Positions 42,122 through 52,379 are shown, counted from the stretch's first letter. The stretch: 64,000 bases of DNA from an uncultured Akkermansia sp. (GCA_905200945.1 CAJKMG010000003.1:186001-250000); one strand, 5' to 3'. The notes: generated by a model not told the origin, from the letters alone. Made by a program: numbers and translations.

Positions 42122-44350
42122 CTAATTTTCTTCCCGGATGCCCTTCTTGCTGTTCTTCTCCCGCTTCTCCGCATCCTTGCGCAGGGAGTCGGCTTTTTTC
42201 CCATTACCTCCCTTTTCATAATACCCGGCTATCCTCCGCTGGATGGCGGCTTCCTTCTTTACCTTGAAATAATCGCCCGATTTAGTCCGGATATACCGGT
42301 TGTAGGAAGATTCCGCCTCCTTGGCCAGCTGAAGCACGGCCTCCTGATCCTGGGAAACGTACTCGTAATATTGCCCCATCAGCGCTTCAAATACTTCCGC
42401 GCGGCGCGCATAATCCTTCATGGACTTCCGGTACAGGGCAGCCACCCCGGCCTTGTCCCCGTTTTCCATCAGGAGATCCGCCTGCCGCTTGATGGCGGCG
42501 GAAGTCAGGTCGCTGCGCCCCTCGTCCGTCTCCTTTTCCAGCTTCTTCAAATCGCGGGCAACATGGCGCTTATTGGTGGAAGCGTCCCTCATGGGGAAAA
42601 TATACTCATCTTCCACGCGGGCGGCCATGGCCAGGTAATCCGGACGGGAACGGAACTTGCGCTTAATCATGGCCACCAGTTCATCCCATTCTTCCAGCTT
42701 CGTGCCGCTCTCCGGGCGGCCCATCAGAGCAATCAGGCGTTCCCTGCCCAGGGGGCTGCCGGGAGTGGCCTGAGTGGCGGCTTCCAGCATTACCCGGGCG
42801 CAATCCGGCTTCTGCATCTCCTCAAACAGGTCCGCCAGGGAAAGATAATCCAGGGAAGTATCCAGCCGGGCGCCATTCACCTTCTTGTCCATACCCTGGA
42901 GAAGGGTGGATTCATGCTTTGACTTGCAGTTGTGTGGATGGGAAAAATGCCCCGTATTATATCCGTACCCGCCGTAGGACTGCCAGGTTTCATCCGTCGT
43001 CAGCAGATTGACCCAGGCATGCGGCCCGCGGTTGCCGTCCCCGGTAACATAGGCGGAGGGAATGCCGTTGCATTTGGCGGTATTCACCGCAAAATAGGCC
43101 TGGTCCATGCAAATGCCGCCTTCATCCAGAATCTCCTGGAAGGTATAATTAGTGTAAGGGTCCTTGCCCAGTGCGGCGCGGTCCATCCGGTAACGGATCA
43201 TGGAATAGGCTCCGCCCCATCCTTTCCGGGTAAGGCGCACCTTTTTGCGCGCCCAATCCATCTCCGACCTCGGCAGACGCACATCCACCACAAACAACAG
43301 CTCGGAAGGGCTTAATTTGGAAATGTCCGTGAGAAGCTCACGGGCTTCATCCATCTCCATGAAGTACTCGAATACCTGTTCCAGCGTCAAAGGCGTGGTG
43401 GAAATATTGGTGGAAGAAGACGCCCTCAGCTTGGACGGGCTGGAAGCGATGCGGGGATTCAGCATGGCGCAGGCCAGCGCCAGGGAGGAATACCTGCTCC
43501 GGGGCATGGCGGAGGTTTTCATCCAGAATTCCGCCCACTTCCTCAAAATCCCTCCCCACTCCTCCCCGGGTGTCTGCTCCCGCGCCATCGTGCGCAGGAA
43601 AAGTCTGAGGGGATCGGAAGGATCTGAAAAAAGCCATGGATAGAAATACCTGGGGGAACTCTCCTTGATTTGTTCCTGGATGGTTTCCGCTCCCACTTTG
43701 CTGATGAGCTGGTACAGCTCATTGGCGCGCATGAGGTACGGGCTCTGATCGTACATGGACGCGTCAAATTTGCCGAATTTGATGACCTTCACGGCATCCC
43801 GTTCCAAATTGGAGCGCAGGAAATCGGCATACAAGTCATAGCGGCCCGTTTCCAGGGCCAGATTGAAAGCATCCGTAAACAACTTTCTGTTGGCGGCGTT
43901 ATTGGCCTTCAGGCTGACCAGAAGAACAGGCTTCTTGAAAATCTCCAGCCGCGGATCTTCCTCCTGGACCACGGGTTCTTCCTTCGGTTCCTCAGGGGAA
44001 GGCTCCGCCACTTCCGGTTCCTTGTTCTGCCGTTTTCCGGTGGCTTCCTCAGCAGCCAGGCGTTCCGCCTCAAGACGGGCTTTTTCCTCCGCCTCCGCGC
44101 GCGCCCGTTCCTCCGCCTTCCTGCGCGCCGCCTCCAGTTCCGCGGCTTTCCGCGCACGCGCCGCTTTCGCTTCCGCCTCCTTTCTGGCCGCCAGCTCAGC
44201 GGCGGCAGCCTTACGTTGAACGGAAACCCGGTGGTAAGCCACCCCTCCGGCGGCAAGAGCCAGCACCAGGACAATAGTAATAATAATTCCGCCGGAAGAG
44301 GATTTTTTATGCTTGGGAAAACCGGGACGCAGAGGATTGACAGGATTCAT
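42122..44350 (-). CDS. Membrane-anchored transglutaminase-like protein
   Basis: A 742-residue protein. A single membrane helix lies near the N-terminus (IIITIVLVLALAAGG), followed by a 90-residue alanine/glutamate/arginine-rich coiled coil, a long helical domain, a transglutaminase-like core, and a C-terminal repeat-rich helical part. The core has the papain-like triad: cysteine in GGICMDQAYFA, histidine in NRGPHAWVNL, and an aspartate shortly after. The start at 44350 was chosen because the upstream part lacks family features. It probably acts in the periplasm as a cysteine protease, amidase or crosslinker. Nothing nearby indicates the substrate. Confidence 0.8.
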   Translation of the reverse strand: MNPVNPLRPGFPKHKKSSSGGIIITIVLVLALAAGGVAYHRVSVQRKAAAAELAARKEAEAKAARARKAAELEAARRKAEERARAEAEEKARLEAERLAAEEATGKRQNKEPEVAEPSPEEPKEEPVVQEEDPRLEIFKKPVLLVSLKANNAANRKLFTDAFNLALETGRYDLYADFLRSNLERDAVKVIKFGKFDASMYDQSPYLMRANELYQLISKVGAETIQEQIKESSPRYFYPWLFSDPSDPLRLFLRTMAREQTPGEEWGGILRKWAEFWMKTSAMPRSRYSSLALACAMLNPRIASSPSKLRASSSTNISTTPLTLEQVFEYFMEMDEARELLTDISKLSPSELLFVVDVRLPRSEMDWARKKVRLTRKGWGGAYSMIRYRMDRAALGKDPYTNYTFQEILDEGGICMDQAYFAVNTAKCNGIPSAYVTGDGNRGPHAWVNLLTTDETWQSYGGYGYNTGHFSHPHNCKSKHESTLLQGMDKKVNGARLDTSLDYLSLADLFEEMQKPDCARVMLEAATQATPGSPLGRERLIALMGRPESGTKLEEWDELVAMIKRKFRSRPDYLAMAARVEDEYIFPMRDASTNKRHVARDLKKLEKETDEGRSDLTSAAIKRQADLLMENGDKAGVAALYRKSMKDYARRAEVFEALMGQYYEYVSQDQEAVLQLAKEAESSYNRYIRTKSGDYFKVKKEAAIQRRIAGYYEKGGNGKKADSLRKDAEKREKNSKKGIREEN

Positions 44351-44639
44351 GGGGATGCAGCTTGAACGCGTTGAAGCAAATTGGGGAGGGGATGAGACGG
44401 TTTTATCCCTGTTCCGTGTGACATAAAAGCGCAATACCTTTCCAAGGTCAACTTGAAACAATGGTCTTTTGCTGAAGGTTCGTTTTCCCGGAACCCGTTA
44501 AGAATCAAACCAGATTATTTTTCCTTGTATTTTCATAGCCATTTTATAGTATCAGGCCTCTTCATGTTTCCAAAAACATGAGAAAAACACAAGTATCCTG
44601 CTGATTATTCCTGGCTGACATATGTTTTTCCCGTTGCCT

Positions 44640-45293
44640 ATGAACACTTTCTCTCATCTCAGTCCGTTTCTGGCCGTCATTTCGGGAAGCCTCTTCTCCG
44701 GAACGGCCCTCTGTAACGACATCGTGCTGCCTCCGCCAGATAAAAAGGGAGGAAAGCCCCTCATGCAGGTTCTTCATGAACGGCATTCCACCAGGTCCTT
44801 TGCAGACAAACCTATCCCTGTGGAAGTCCTGTCCTCCCTGCTCTGGGCGGCGCAAGGCGTCAATCGGGACGATCCCGACTATCGCACGGCGCCGTCTTCC
44901 CGGAATTCCAATGAAATAGAAATCTATGTCGTCCTGCCGCAGGGCACCTATCTTTACAGGCCGGAAACCCACCGGCTGGAGAAAGTGGTTCAGGGCGACA
45001 TGCGGGCCGCTACGGGAACACAGGAATTCGCGGCTACCGCGCCGTTAAACCTGATCTATGTAGTAGACCAGTCCAAACAGCCGGGAGACTTTGATGCCAG
45101 GAGAAAGCTGGTCACGGCCTGCACGGATGCGGGGTTTATTGGAGAAAACGTTTACCTTTTCTGTGCTTCCGAAGGGCTAGGCACCGTGTTCCGCGCCATG
45201 ATTAACGCCAATTATATCCAGCAGTGTCTGAAGCTCCCCGTCTTCAAAAAAGTCCTGTACGCCCAGAGTGTCGGCTATCCGTCAAAATCCTGA
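44640..45293 (+). CDS. Exported nitroreductase-family protein (SagB-type)
   Basis: A 217-residue protein starting at 44640 with a signal peptide ending near ALC or TALCN. The nitroreductase fold follows, with the FMN-binding RHSTRSFADKPIP motif, LLWAAQGVNR, TAPSSRNSNEIEIYVV and GFIGENVYLFCASEGLGTVF. SagB-type members act as FMN-dependent dehydrogenases; an exported one may reduce quinones or other envelope substrates. It stands alone between two minus-strand genes. Confidence 0.82.
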   Translation: MNTFSHLSPFLAVISGSLFSGTALCNDIVLPPPDKKGGKPLMQVLHERHSTRSFADKPIPVEVLSSLLWAAQGVNRDDPDYRTAPSSRNSNEIEIYVVLPQGTYLYRPETHRLEKVVQGDMRAATGTQEFAATAPLNLIYVVDQSKQPGDFDARRKLVTACTDAGFIGENVYLFCASEGLGTVFRAMINANYIQQCLKLPVFKKVLYAQSVGYPSKS

Positions 45294-45664
45294 AAAAACC
45301 ATAAGCCGGAACGCTGTGAGGCTCGCCGTTCCATCGGCGGATCTTCCTCATGCCCTGCGAAAAACCGTCATGGGAACCGCCGTTCCCATGGAAATAAAAA
45401 CGCCAGGAACCATTGCCGGGCCAGTCAGGAGCGCACTCTTCCGGACAGCCCGGCAACAATAGAAAAAGCGTTTGGCGAACTGTTGGATGAACGTTTCGGG
45501 CAAGCCCGGTTCCGCCACTCCGCCCTGCGGCATTGGCTGGAGAAATGTTCAAACCGGAATTCCTGGGAAACTGCGGCGCCAGGAAATCTACTCCCCGCTT
45601 GCGGTCTTTCCCATAGTTCAAATTCATGGAAAATCCGGAACCGCAAGCGGAAAACGCACCAGCA
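45294..45664. other. Intergenic region between convergent genes
   Basis: No gene here can be supported. Several frames are open through the stretch because of its base composition, with no conserved motif or start site. No clear terminator is visible for either flanking gene. Confidence 0.4.
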
Positions 45665-47596
45665 TTACCACTGGTTGTCCAGGTTTTTGGTATTTATCTT
45701 TCCGGGTTCCTTGTTGCGTTCCTTCATGCCGCGGACAGGCTTGGGCTCCTTTTCGTGCAGGTCCAGAATATCAATCACATTCTCCCCTTTTTTCAGGAAT
45801 GGGGCCGGGACATACAGCCTTAACTGAGGTCCCACATTCCAATAGCGCCCCACGTTGATTCCGTTCACCCATACATACCCCTTGACATAGCGGGACATAT
45901 CCAGAAACGTATCCTGAGGCTCTTCAATATTTACAACGGCCCGGAAATGCGCCCCTTCCCGTTTCTGGGAAGGCCCCTTTCCTTTGGGAGCCCGCACAAT
46001 AGAATCAGCTTTCAGGGGAAGCGCCCTCACCGTCCAGTTCTTTAACTCCCGCGTTCCCAGCTTCACAGGACCGTAAACCCCCTTGCGGTCACTCTCCATG
46101 CTGATATGAAAATTAATATGTCCCATGGCCTCTACCAGAACTTCCAGCGTCCCCGGCTTCCTGCGCTCCGGCAGTTTCACACTTTTCTGCCCCAGCCGCC
46201 GATCCAGCGTGCCGACCAGCTCTCCATCCAGATACACCTGGGCATAGTCATTGACATTGGTAAATTCCAGCGTTTCAGGCGGTCCTGACGGAACGGCCGT
46301 GCTGTAAACGGCAATACCCTGGTTCTGGTTCCATTGTTCAAAATAGGGAGGCTGCAGGAACTTGGACCGGAAAGGCTTGGGCAGGTTCTCCCAAAGTCCG
46401 GCATGCACTGCGGGCGTGAACTCCGGAATTTCCATGGCCGGAATGTCTGCGGGAGGTTCCGGCACAGCGGCTTCGGGAGGCAACTTTTTTAAAATGATTT
46501 CCCTCATCTGGGCATAATATTCATTCATCCGCCCCTGCTCATCCACGGGAGAACCGTAATCATAACTCGTCAGGTCCGGCTGGTATTTTCCCGGCCCTCC
46601 GTTGTTGGCTCCGGCCGAGAATCCGAAATTGGTGCCTCCGTGGAAAACGAACAAGCTGAAGGAACGCCCCTTGTCCATAAACCAGCGGACGTGGTTGACA
46701 ACTCCAGGAGTGGGAGCCCAATTCCCCTCCCCCCAGTGCCGCAGCCAGCCCGGATACGTTTCCGAGGAAAAAACGGGAACTCCCGGATTGCATTTATTAG
46801 CCACTGCCCAATGGCCGTCATTCAGCCCCGGATCCAGCCCTACAGCCACGCCTGGAAGCACCACGCCTTTCAGAAAATGTTCTCCCGCGCCGTCGGAGGT
46901 GTAAAAGGGGCCAAAACCCTTCCTGCTCCAGAACGCCTTCAGCCATTCCATATACTTGCGGTCTTTACGCTGGTAGCTCCCGTATTCGTTTTCAAGCTGG
47001 GTCATCAGAATGGGCCCCCCGTTTTTGGCTAAAAAAGGCTCCGCCACACGGGCCACGGCCTCCAGATAACGCGTCTGCGCCTTCATGAATTTGGCGTCTT
47101 CCGTAGTTCTCAACTTGGCCTTGGGATCCTTCAGCAAATAATGAGGCAGCCCTCCCAGGTCCCATTCCCCGCATGCATAGGGGCCGGGGCGGAATAAAAC
47201 CCACATGCCTTCCTCCTGGCATAACTTGAGGAACCCTTCCAGATCCCGATTGCCCGTCTTAAAGTCAAAGCTGCCGTCCGGCTGCTCATGGTCATTCCAG
47301 AACACATAAAATGCAATAGTATTCAGCCCCATAGCCTTGGCGGTCCTGATGCGGTGCCTCCAGTATTCCCGGGGAATGCGCTGGGGATGCATCTCCGCGC
47401 CGCGGATCTGGAAGGGTTTCCCGTTCAGCATGAACTCCTGGTTCCCTTCCCCGCCGAACCCGAACACAACGGGGGTTCCTCCGGAAAGAGCGGGTTTCTG
47501 TACATTCTGGACAGCCTCAGGGCCAGCCCATGCCAATGCTCCCACTCCGACGGCCATCAGTGCGGCAGACCAACTGAAACCATATTGCTTCATCAT
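45665..47596 (-). CDS. Exported beta-galactosidase, glycoside hydrolase family 35
   Basis: A 643-residue secreted enzyme with a signal peptide (residues 1-24, cleavage after AWA). The GH35 barrel begins at FMLNGKPFQIRGAEMHPQRI. The acid/base glutamate is in QLENEYGSY (Glu204) and the nucleophile is in PVFSSETYPGWL (Glu279). FHGGTNFGFSAG closes the active site. The C-terminal part has jelly-roll domains of the family, with YVWVNGINVGRYWNVGPQ. In mucin-degrading bacteria such enzymes remove terminal galactose from O-glycans. It is monocistronic and divergent from gpmA. Confidence 0.95.
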   Translation of the reverse strand: MMKQYGFSWSAALMAVGVGALAWAGPEAVQNVQKPALSGGTPVVFGFGGEGNQEFMLNGKPFQIRGAEMHPQRIPREYWRHRIRTAKAMGLNTIAFYVFWNDHEQPDGSFDFKTGNRDLEGFLKLCQEEGMWVLFRPGPYACGEWDLGGLPHYLLKDPKAKLRTTEDAKFMKAQTRYLEAVARVAEPFLAKNGGPILMTQLENEYGSYQRKDRKYMEWLKAFWSRKGFGPFYTSDGAGEHFLKGVVLPGVAVGLDPGLNDGHWAVANKCNPGVPVFSSETYPGWLRHWGEGNWAPTPGVVNHVRWFMDKGRSFSLFVFHGGTNFGFSAGANNGGPGKYQPDLTSYDYGSPVDEQGRMNEYYAQMREIILKKLPPEAAVPEPPADIPAMEIPEFTPAVHAGLWENLPKPFRSKFLQPPYFEQWNQNQGIAVYSTAVPSGPPETLEFTNVNDYAQVYLDGELVGTLDRRLGQKSVKLPERRKPGTLEVLVEAMGHINFHISMESDRKGVYGPVKLGTRELKNWTVRALPLKADSIVRAPKGKGPSQKREGAHFRAVVNIEEPQDTFLDMSRYVKGYVWVNGINVGRYWNVGPQLRLYVPAPFLKKGENVIDILDLHEKEPKPVRGMKERNKEPGKINTKNLDNQW

Positions 47597-47800
47597 GTTG
47601 AACAGTTAATTCATTTGAAGACGGTTGCCAATAACAATTTTTTTCTCTCTTCTCCGAATCTTCGGAATACCCTTCCCCTCCGCCAGAAATCTGACGGGGC
47701 CGGACGGAACGGAGGCCTTCCGTTCCGTGGAATGTAATCATGTCATATATCTTCATCCCTTTGTATGAAAACCGGAGGACGCCTGTCTAAATTGATCAAT

Positions 47801-48565
47801 ATGAAAACAATTGTTCTTCTTCGCCATGGAGAAAGCACGTGGAACCGTGAAAACAGATTCACCGGATGGACGGACGTGGATCTGACGGAATTGGGAATAC
47901 AGGAAGCCAACCACGCGGGCGACCTTCTGAAAGACAGGGGAATGGCCTTTGACCATGCCTACACCTCTTATCTCAAGAGGGCCGTGAAAACGCTCAACTG
48001 CGTGCTGGACCGTTTGGACCAGGACTGGCTGCCCGTCTCCAAAAGCTGGAGGTTGAATGAAAAGCACTACGGCATGCTCCAGGGCCTGAATAAAAGTGAA
48101 ACGGCTCAAAAATACGGAGACGAACAGGTACTGATCTGGAGGCGCAGTTATGACGTGGCGCCTCCTCCCCTGGCGGAGGACGATCCCGCCAACCCCAAAT
48201 GGGATCCCCGCTACAAGGGAGTGCCGGACAGCGAACTTCCGCGAACGGAATCACTGAAAGAAACTATTGCCCGCATGATGCCCTACTGGGAAGGAACAGT
48301 TCTCCCTTCTCTACGGACGCTGGACAATATCCTGATCGTAGCCCACGGCAACACATTGCGGGGCATGATCAAGTATTTGAAAAACATTCCTGACGAACAG
48401 CTGCTTTCCCTTAATCTTCCTACCGCCACCCCCTATGTATTTGAATTTGACGACTCCCTGAACCTGGAAAAAGACTACTTTCTTGGGGATCCGGAAGAAA
48501 TCCGCAAACGCATGGCGGCCGTCGCCGGCCAGGGAAGCGCAAAGAAAAAAACGCCTGCGGAATAA
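47801..48565 (+). CDS. gpmA: 2,3-bisphosphoglycerate-dependent phosphoglycerate mutase
   Basis: A 254-residue enzyme that interconverts 3- and 2-phosphoglycerate in glycolysis. The phosphohistidine motif is LLRHGESTWN, and the second histidine is in IVAHGNTLRG. The long insert that distinguishes the cofactor-dependent mutase from simple phosphatases is present, with RRSYDVAPPPL and RLNEKHYGMLQGLNK. The start at 47801 corresponds to the family N-terminus. The lactate-dehydrogenase gene follows after 17 bases on the same strand. Confidence 0.96.
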   Translation: MKTIVLLRHGESTWNRENRFTGWTDVDLTELGIQEANHAGDLLKDRGMAFDHAYTSYLKRAVKTLNCVLDRLDQDWLPVSKSWRLNEKHYGMLQGLNKSETAQKYGDEQVLIWRRSYDVAPPPLAEDDPANPKWDPRYKGVPDSELPRTESLKETIARMMPYWEGTVLPSLRTLDNILIVAHGNTLRGMIKYLKNIPDEQLLSLNLPTATPYVFEFDDSLNLEKDYFLGDPEEIRKRMAAVAGQGSAKKKTPAE

Positions 48566-48582
48566 CCTCATTATCCTTTCCT

Positions 48583-49605
48583 ATGACCGCCCATTCCTGC
48601 CGCATTGCGTTCTTTGACGCCAAGCCCTACGACCGGGATTCCTTCAATTCTGTCAATGAACGCGAATTCCATTACGACATCCGTTACTTCAAAGGGCACC
48701 TCACTCCGGACAGCGTGCCCCTGACCCGCGGTACGGACGTAGCGTGCATTTTCGTCAATGACACGGCAAACCGGGAAGTAATACGGAACCTGAAGGAAAA
48801 TAGCGTCAAATTGCTGGCTCTGCGTTGCGCCGGATTCAATAATGTGGATCTGAAAGCTGCGGAAGAAGCGGAACTGCCCGTCGTGCGGGTGCCCCAATAT
48901 TCTCCCTATGCGGTGGCGGAACATGCCGTAGCCCTGATGCTTTCCCTGAACCGCAAAATACACCGCGCCTACTGGCGCACCAGGGACGGCAATTTTTCTC
49001 TTCACGGCCTGATGGGCTTTGACATGAATGGAAAAACGGCCGGCATCATCGGAACGGGGAAAATCGCCAGAATCCTCATCCGCATTCTCAAAGGCTTCGG
49101 GATGAACATCCTGGCCTATGACCTGCACCCTGACCAGTGCTTTGCGGAAGAAGCCGGCATTACGTACACCACCCTGGACGATCTGTACGCCCGGTCCGAT
49201 ATCATCTCCCTGCACTGTCCCCTTACTCCGGAAACGGAACACCTGATTAATACGGATTCCATTGGAAAAATGAAGGATGGAGTGATGATCATCAACACGG
49301 GACGCGGCAAGCTGATTAACACGGAAATGCTGATTGACGGCCTGAAATCAAAAAAAGTGGGAGCTGCCGGACTGGACGTGTACGAAGAAGAGGGAGAATA
49401 TTTCTACGAAGACAAATCCGACAGGATTATTGATGACGATACTCTGGCCCGTCTCCTTTCCTTCAACAACGTCATCCTGACTTCCCACCAGGGCTTTTTC
49501 ACGAAAGAAGCCCTGCACAATATTGCGGAAGTCACCCTGCACAACATCCGGGACTTTCTGGAAAGCAAACCTCTGATCAACCGAGTCTCGCTTCAGTCAC
49601 GCTGA
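48583..49605 (+). CDS. ldhA: D-lactate dehydrogenase (2-hydroxyacid dehydrogenase family)
   Basis: A 340-residue NAD-dependent enzyme that reduces pyruvate to D-lactate. LRCAGFNNVDL with the substrate-binding arginine, the Rossmann motif GIIGTGKIARI, NTGRGKLINT, and the GLDVYEEEGEYFYED segment and SHQGFFT with the catalytic histidine are all typical of the LdhA subgroup. It is a full-length member. It probably works as a fermentative sink for reducing equivalents and may be cotranscribed with gpmA. Confidence 0.92.
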   Translation: MTAHSCRIAFFDAKPYDRDSFNSVNEREFHYDIRYFKGHLTPDSVPLTRGTDVACIFVNDTANREVIRNLKENSVKLLALRCAGFNNVDLKAAEEAELPVVRVPQYSPYAVAEHAVALMLSLNRKIHRAYWRTRDGNFSLHGLMGFDMNGKTAGIIGTGKIARILIRILKGFGMNILAYDLHPDQCFAEEAGITYTTLDDLYARSDIISLHCPLTPETEHLINTDSIGKMKDGVMIINTGRGKLINTEMLIDGLKSKKVGAAGLDVYEEEGEYFYEDKSDRIIDDDTLARLLSFNNVILTSHQGFFTKEALHNIAEVTLHNIRDFLESKPLINRVSLQSR

Positions 49606-49648
49606 ACGTGCCCGGCGGGCGCTCTACGGAAATCCGGGACTTTCTCAT

Positions 49649-49673
49649 CCGCCTTCTGCCGGACAGAAGGCGG
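49649..49673 (+). terminator. Perfect hairpin after ldhA
   Basis: A ten-base perfect stem (CCGCCTTCTG/CAGAAGGCGG) with a five-base loop lies 44 bases after the ldhA stop codon. A T-run occurs only 20 bases further on, so terminator function is likely but atypical. Confidence 0.55.
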
Positions 49674-49736
49674 AATTCGGGGAAAGGCGGCAGCTTTTTT
49701 ATGCAAGAGCCGCCACTTCCCGCCGTATTATATACT

Positions 49737-50885
49737 ATGAGCACTCCAGCCCCTGCCTCCGTCCTGGCTCCCAAACCGCACTACGCCGCTCTGGACGGCC
49801 TCCGCGGAGTGGCCGCCGTCATGGTGGTCCTGTTCCACATGTTTGAAGGCAGCGCCAGAGACTTCCAGTTCCATACGGACCAGATCATCAACCACGGCTA
49901 CCTGTCCGTGGACTTCTTCTTCATGCTGTCCGGCTTCGTCATCGGATACGCCTATGACGACCGCTGGGAAAAAATGAACCTGTGGAACTTCTGCAAGCGG
50001 CGGCTGGTGCGCCTTCAACCCATGGTGGTCATGGGGATGCTGCTGGGGGGAATCCTCTTTTACTTCCAGGGGTCTGAAATCTTCCCGAACCTTGCGCAAA
50101 CCCCCGTATGGAAAATGCTGCTGGTCATGACCGTGGGATTCACGCTGCTGCCCGTTCCCGTTTCCCTGGATGTGCGCGGATGGTCGGAAATGCACCCGCT
50201 GAACGGTCCGGCCTGGTCCCTCTTCTTCGAATACGTCGCCAATATCCTTTATGCCATGCTCATCAGAAAATTTACCAGCAGATGGCTGGCGGTCCTGGTC
50301 TTTCTGGCGGGCTGCGCCCTCATTCACCAGTGCTACACGCAGGGCAACAACATCGGCGGCTGGACTCTGGATGCGGAACAGTGCCGTGTGGGGCTTATAC
50401 GGCTCATGTTCCCTTTCTTCGGCGGTCTGCTCCTGTTCCGCCTGTGCAAACCTGGACGGATCAGGCATGGTTTCTGGTGGTGCAGCCTGCTTCTGGCGGG
50501 AACCCTGGCGGCGCCCCATGTAGGAGGCGCGGAACATTTCCGCCTGAACGGCCTGTATGACGCCTTCTGCATCATTGTCATCTTTCCCGCGGTAGTCTTC
50601 CTCGGAGCCAGCGACATCCCTGGAGACATCTCTTCCAGAGCCAGCCGGTTTTTGGGAAACATCTCCTACCCCCTTTATATCACCCACTATCCCATCGTGT
50701 ATCTCTACCTGGCCTGGGTTCACGATGCGGAAGTCCCTCTTTCCCGTGCGCTCCCCGTGGCGGCAGGCGTCTTATTCCTCTGCATTGCCGTAGCCTACGG
50801 GTGCCTGAAGCTTTATGACGAGCCCGTGCGCGCATGGCTTTCCAAACGCGTGCTGAAGCGGCGTCCTCCGGAACCCGGGGCGTAA
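49737..50885 (+). CDS. Acyltransferase-3 family membrane protein
   Basis: A 382-residue protein with about ten membrane helices. The conserved motif ALDGLRGVAAVMVVLFHM carries the functional histidine, with SVDFFFMLSGFVIGYAY after it and PLNGPAWSLFFEYVANI further on. There is no SGNH domain, unlike the acyltransferase in the glycan cluster. Members acylate polysaccharides, lipids or peptides. The ATG at 49737 places the first motif at the usual distance; the frame is open further upstream across the hairpin. Confidence 0.88.
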   Translation: MSTPAPASVLAPKPHYAALDGLRGVAAVMVVLFHMFEGSARDFQFHTDQIINHGYLSVDFFFMLSGFVIGYAYDDRWEKMNLWNFCKRRLVRLQPMVVMGMLLGGILFYFQGSEIFPNLAQTPVWKMLLVMTVGFTLLPVPVSLDVRGWSEMHPLNGPAWSLFFEYVANILYAMLIRKFTSRWLAVLVFLAGCALIHQCYTQGNNIGGWTLDAEQCRVGLIRLMFPFFGGLLLFRLCKPGRIRHGFWWCSLLLAGTLAAPHVGGAEHFRLNGLYDAFCIIVIFPAVVFLGASDIPGDISSRASRFLGNISYPLYITHYPIVYLYLAWVHDAEVPLSRALPVAAGVLFLCIAVAYGCLKLYDEPVRAWLSKRVLKRRPPEPGA

Positions 50886-50947
50886 AGCGGAACAAACATC
50901 TGCCTTGCCCCGGGCGGGGCCAGGCCGGATACTGTCGGCGGTCTTTC

Positions 50948-52357
50948 ATGGAAAAACTGCCGACATCCTCCAAAGCTCTGCGCTACCTGCCCTTTCTTGT
51001 GGCATCGGCATTCTTTATGCAGATGCTGGATGCCACCATCCTGAACACGGCCATTCCCACCATTGCCCGCAGCTTCAACAGCCATCCGCTGCAGCTCCAC
51101 TCCCTGGTAACGGCCTACATGCTCACCGTCTGCGTCCTGATACCGGCCTCCGGATGGATATCCGACAAACTGGGTTCCCGCCGTACTTTCCTGCTGGCCA
51201 TCTCCGTTTTTTCCGTGGGCTCCCTGCTGTGCGCCCTTTCCGCCTCCGTTACCATGATGACGGTATGCCGCGTCATCCAGGGAATAGGCGGCGCCTTCCT
51301 GATGCCCGTCGGGCGCCTTGTCATCCTGCGCTCCTATCCCCGCTCCATGTTCGTCAATGTCCTGAACATTGTAACGATTCCGGCGCTGCTGGGCCCCCTT
51401 CTGGGGCCGGTGCTGGGCGGTATCATCGTACAGTACGCTTCCTGGCACTGGATATTCCTGATCAACATCCCGGTAGGCATGGCGGGCCTGTGGGCCACCT
51501 GGAAGCTGATGCCGGACCTGAAAGCGGTCCGGGAACAAAAATTCGACTGGCGGGGGTTCTTCCTCTTCTCCTCCTCCGCCGTGCTGGCTACAATGGGCCT
51601 CTCCTCCGCGGGAGGCGTAACCGATAAGACGCGCATGGCCATCCTCACGTCAGCCGGAGGCATTCTCCAGCTTCTGTACTGGTTGCTGGCGTTCCGTTCA
51701 AAAGCCCCCATCTTCAGCCCGGCCCTGTTCCGCATCAGAAACTTTGCCATCGGAATCGCCGGCAACATCGTCTGCCGCCTGGGCGGAAGCTGCCTGCCGT
51801 ACCTGATGCCGCTTTTCTTCCAGGTAGTGCTTGGTTATTCCGCTCTTCAGTCCGGCATGTCCCTGATTCCGCTGGCCCTGAGCAATCTGCTGGCAAAAAC
51901 GGTTGCGCCGCGTCTGCTCGGGAAATTTGGTTACCGGAACATCATGGTCGTCAATACCTTCACCATAGGAGCGCTGCTGGCCTCCTTCCGCTTTGTAGGC
52001 CCTGGAACCCATGAACTTATTCTCCTGGGCATGCTCGCGCTGCTGGGCGGGGCCAACTCCATTCAGTTCACCTGCATGAACACCCTGACGCTGATTGACC
52101 TCCCCAATGCAGACGCCAGCAGCGGGAACTCCCTGCTTTCCACGATCATGCAGCTCTCCATTGCTGTCAGTATTGCCGCGGCCTCCCTGCTGCTGGATAG
52201 CTTCGGCGGCCATTCGGCTACCTCCGGAAAGGCTGTGGAAACCGCCTTTCATGCCACTTTCGCCACCATCGGCGCCATTGCCGCGGCCAGTTCCTTCATC
52301 TTCGCCCTGGTGGACAAAGACAAGGGAATCACCCGCAAACGGAGAAAAGCAGCTTGA
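50948..52357 (+). CDS. MFS drug-efflux transporter, DHA2 (EmrB/HsrA-like)
   Basis: A 469-residue membrane protein with about 14 hydrophobic segments. MQMLDATILNTAIPTIAR matches the first-helix signature of the DHA2 family, and GWISDKLGSRRTF is the MFS loop motif. IQGIGGAFLMPVGRL follows. It probably exports hydrophobic toxic compounds using the proton gradient. The start at 50948 lies 62 bases after the acyltransferase gene. No membrane-fusion partner gene is adjacent, which points to an HsrA/MdtD-like single-component pump. Confidence 0.9.
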   Translation: MEKLPTSSKALRYLPFLVASAFFMQMLDATILNTAIPTIARSFNSHPLQLHSLVTAYMLTVCVLIPASGWISDKLGSRRTFLLAISVFSVGSLLCALSASVTMMTVCRVIQGIGGAFLMPVGRLVILRSYPRSMFVNVLNIVTIPALLGPLLGPVLGGIIVQYASWHWIFLINIPVGMAGLWATWKLMPDLKAVREQKFDWRGFFLFSSSAVLATMGLSSAGGVTDKTRMAILTSAGGILQLLYWLLAFRSKAPIFSPALFRIRNFAIGIAGNIVCRLGGSCLPYLMPLFFQVVLGYSALQSGMSLIPLALSNLLAKTVAPRLLGKFGYRNIMVVNTFTIGALLASFRFVGPGTHELILLGMLALLGGANSIQFTCMNTLTLIDLPNADASSGNSLLSTIMQLSIAVSIAAASLLLDSFGGHSATSGKAVETAFHATFATIGAIAAASSFIFALVDKDKGITRKRRKAA

Positions 52358-52379
52358 AGAAGAAAATTCCCGCCCCTGT

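Noticed and set aside
45472..45858. Overlapping short frames on both strands between nitroreductase and GH35 genes
   Set aside because: None has a conserved motif, and part of the region is antisense to the GH35 C-terminus.
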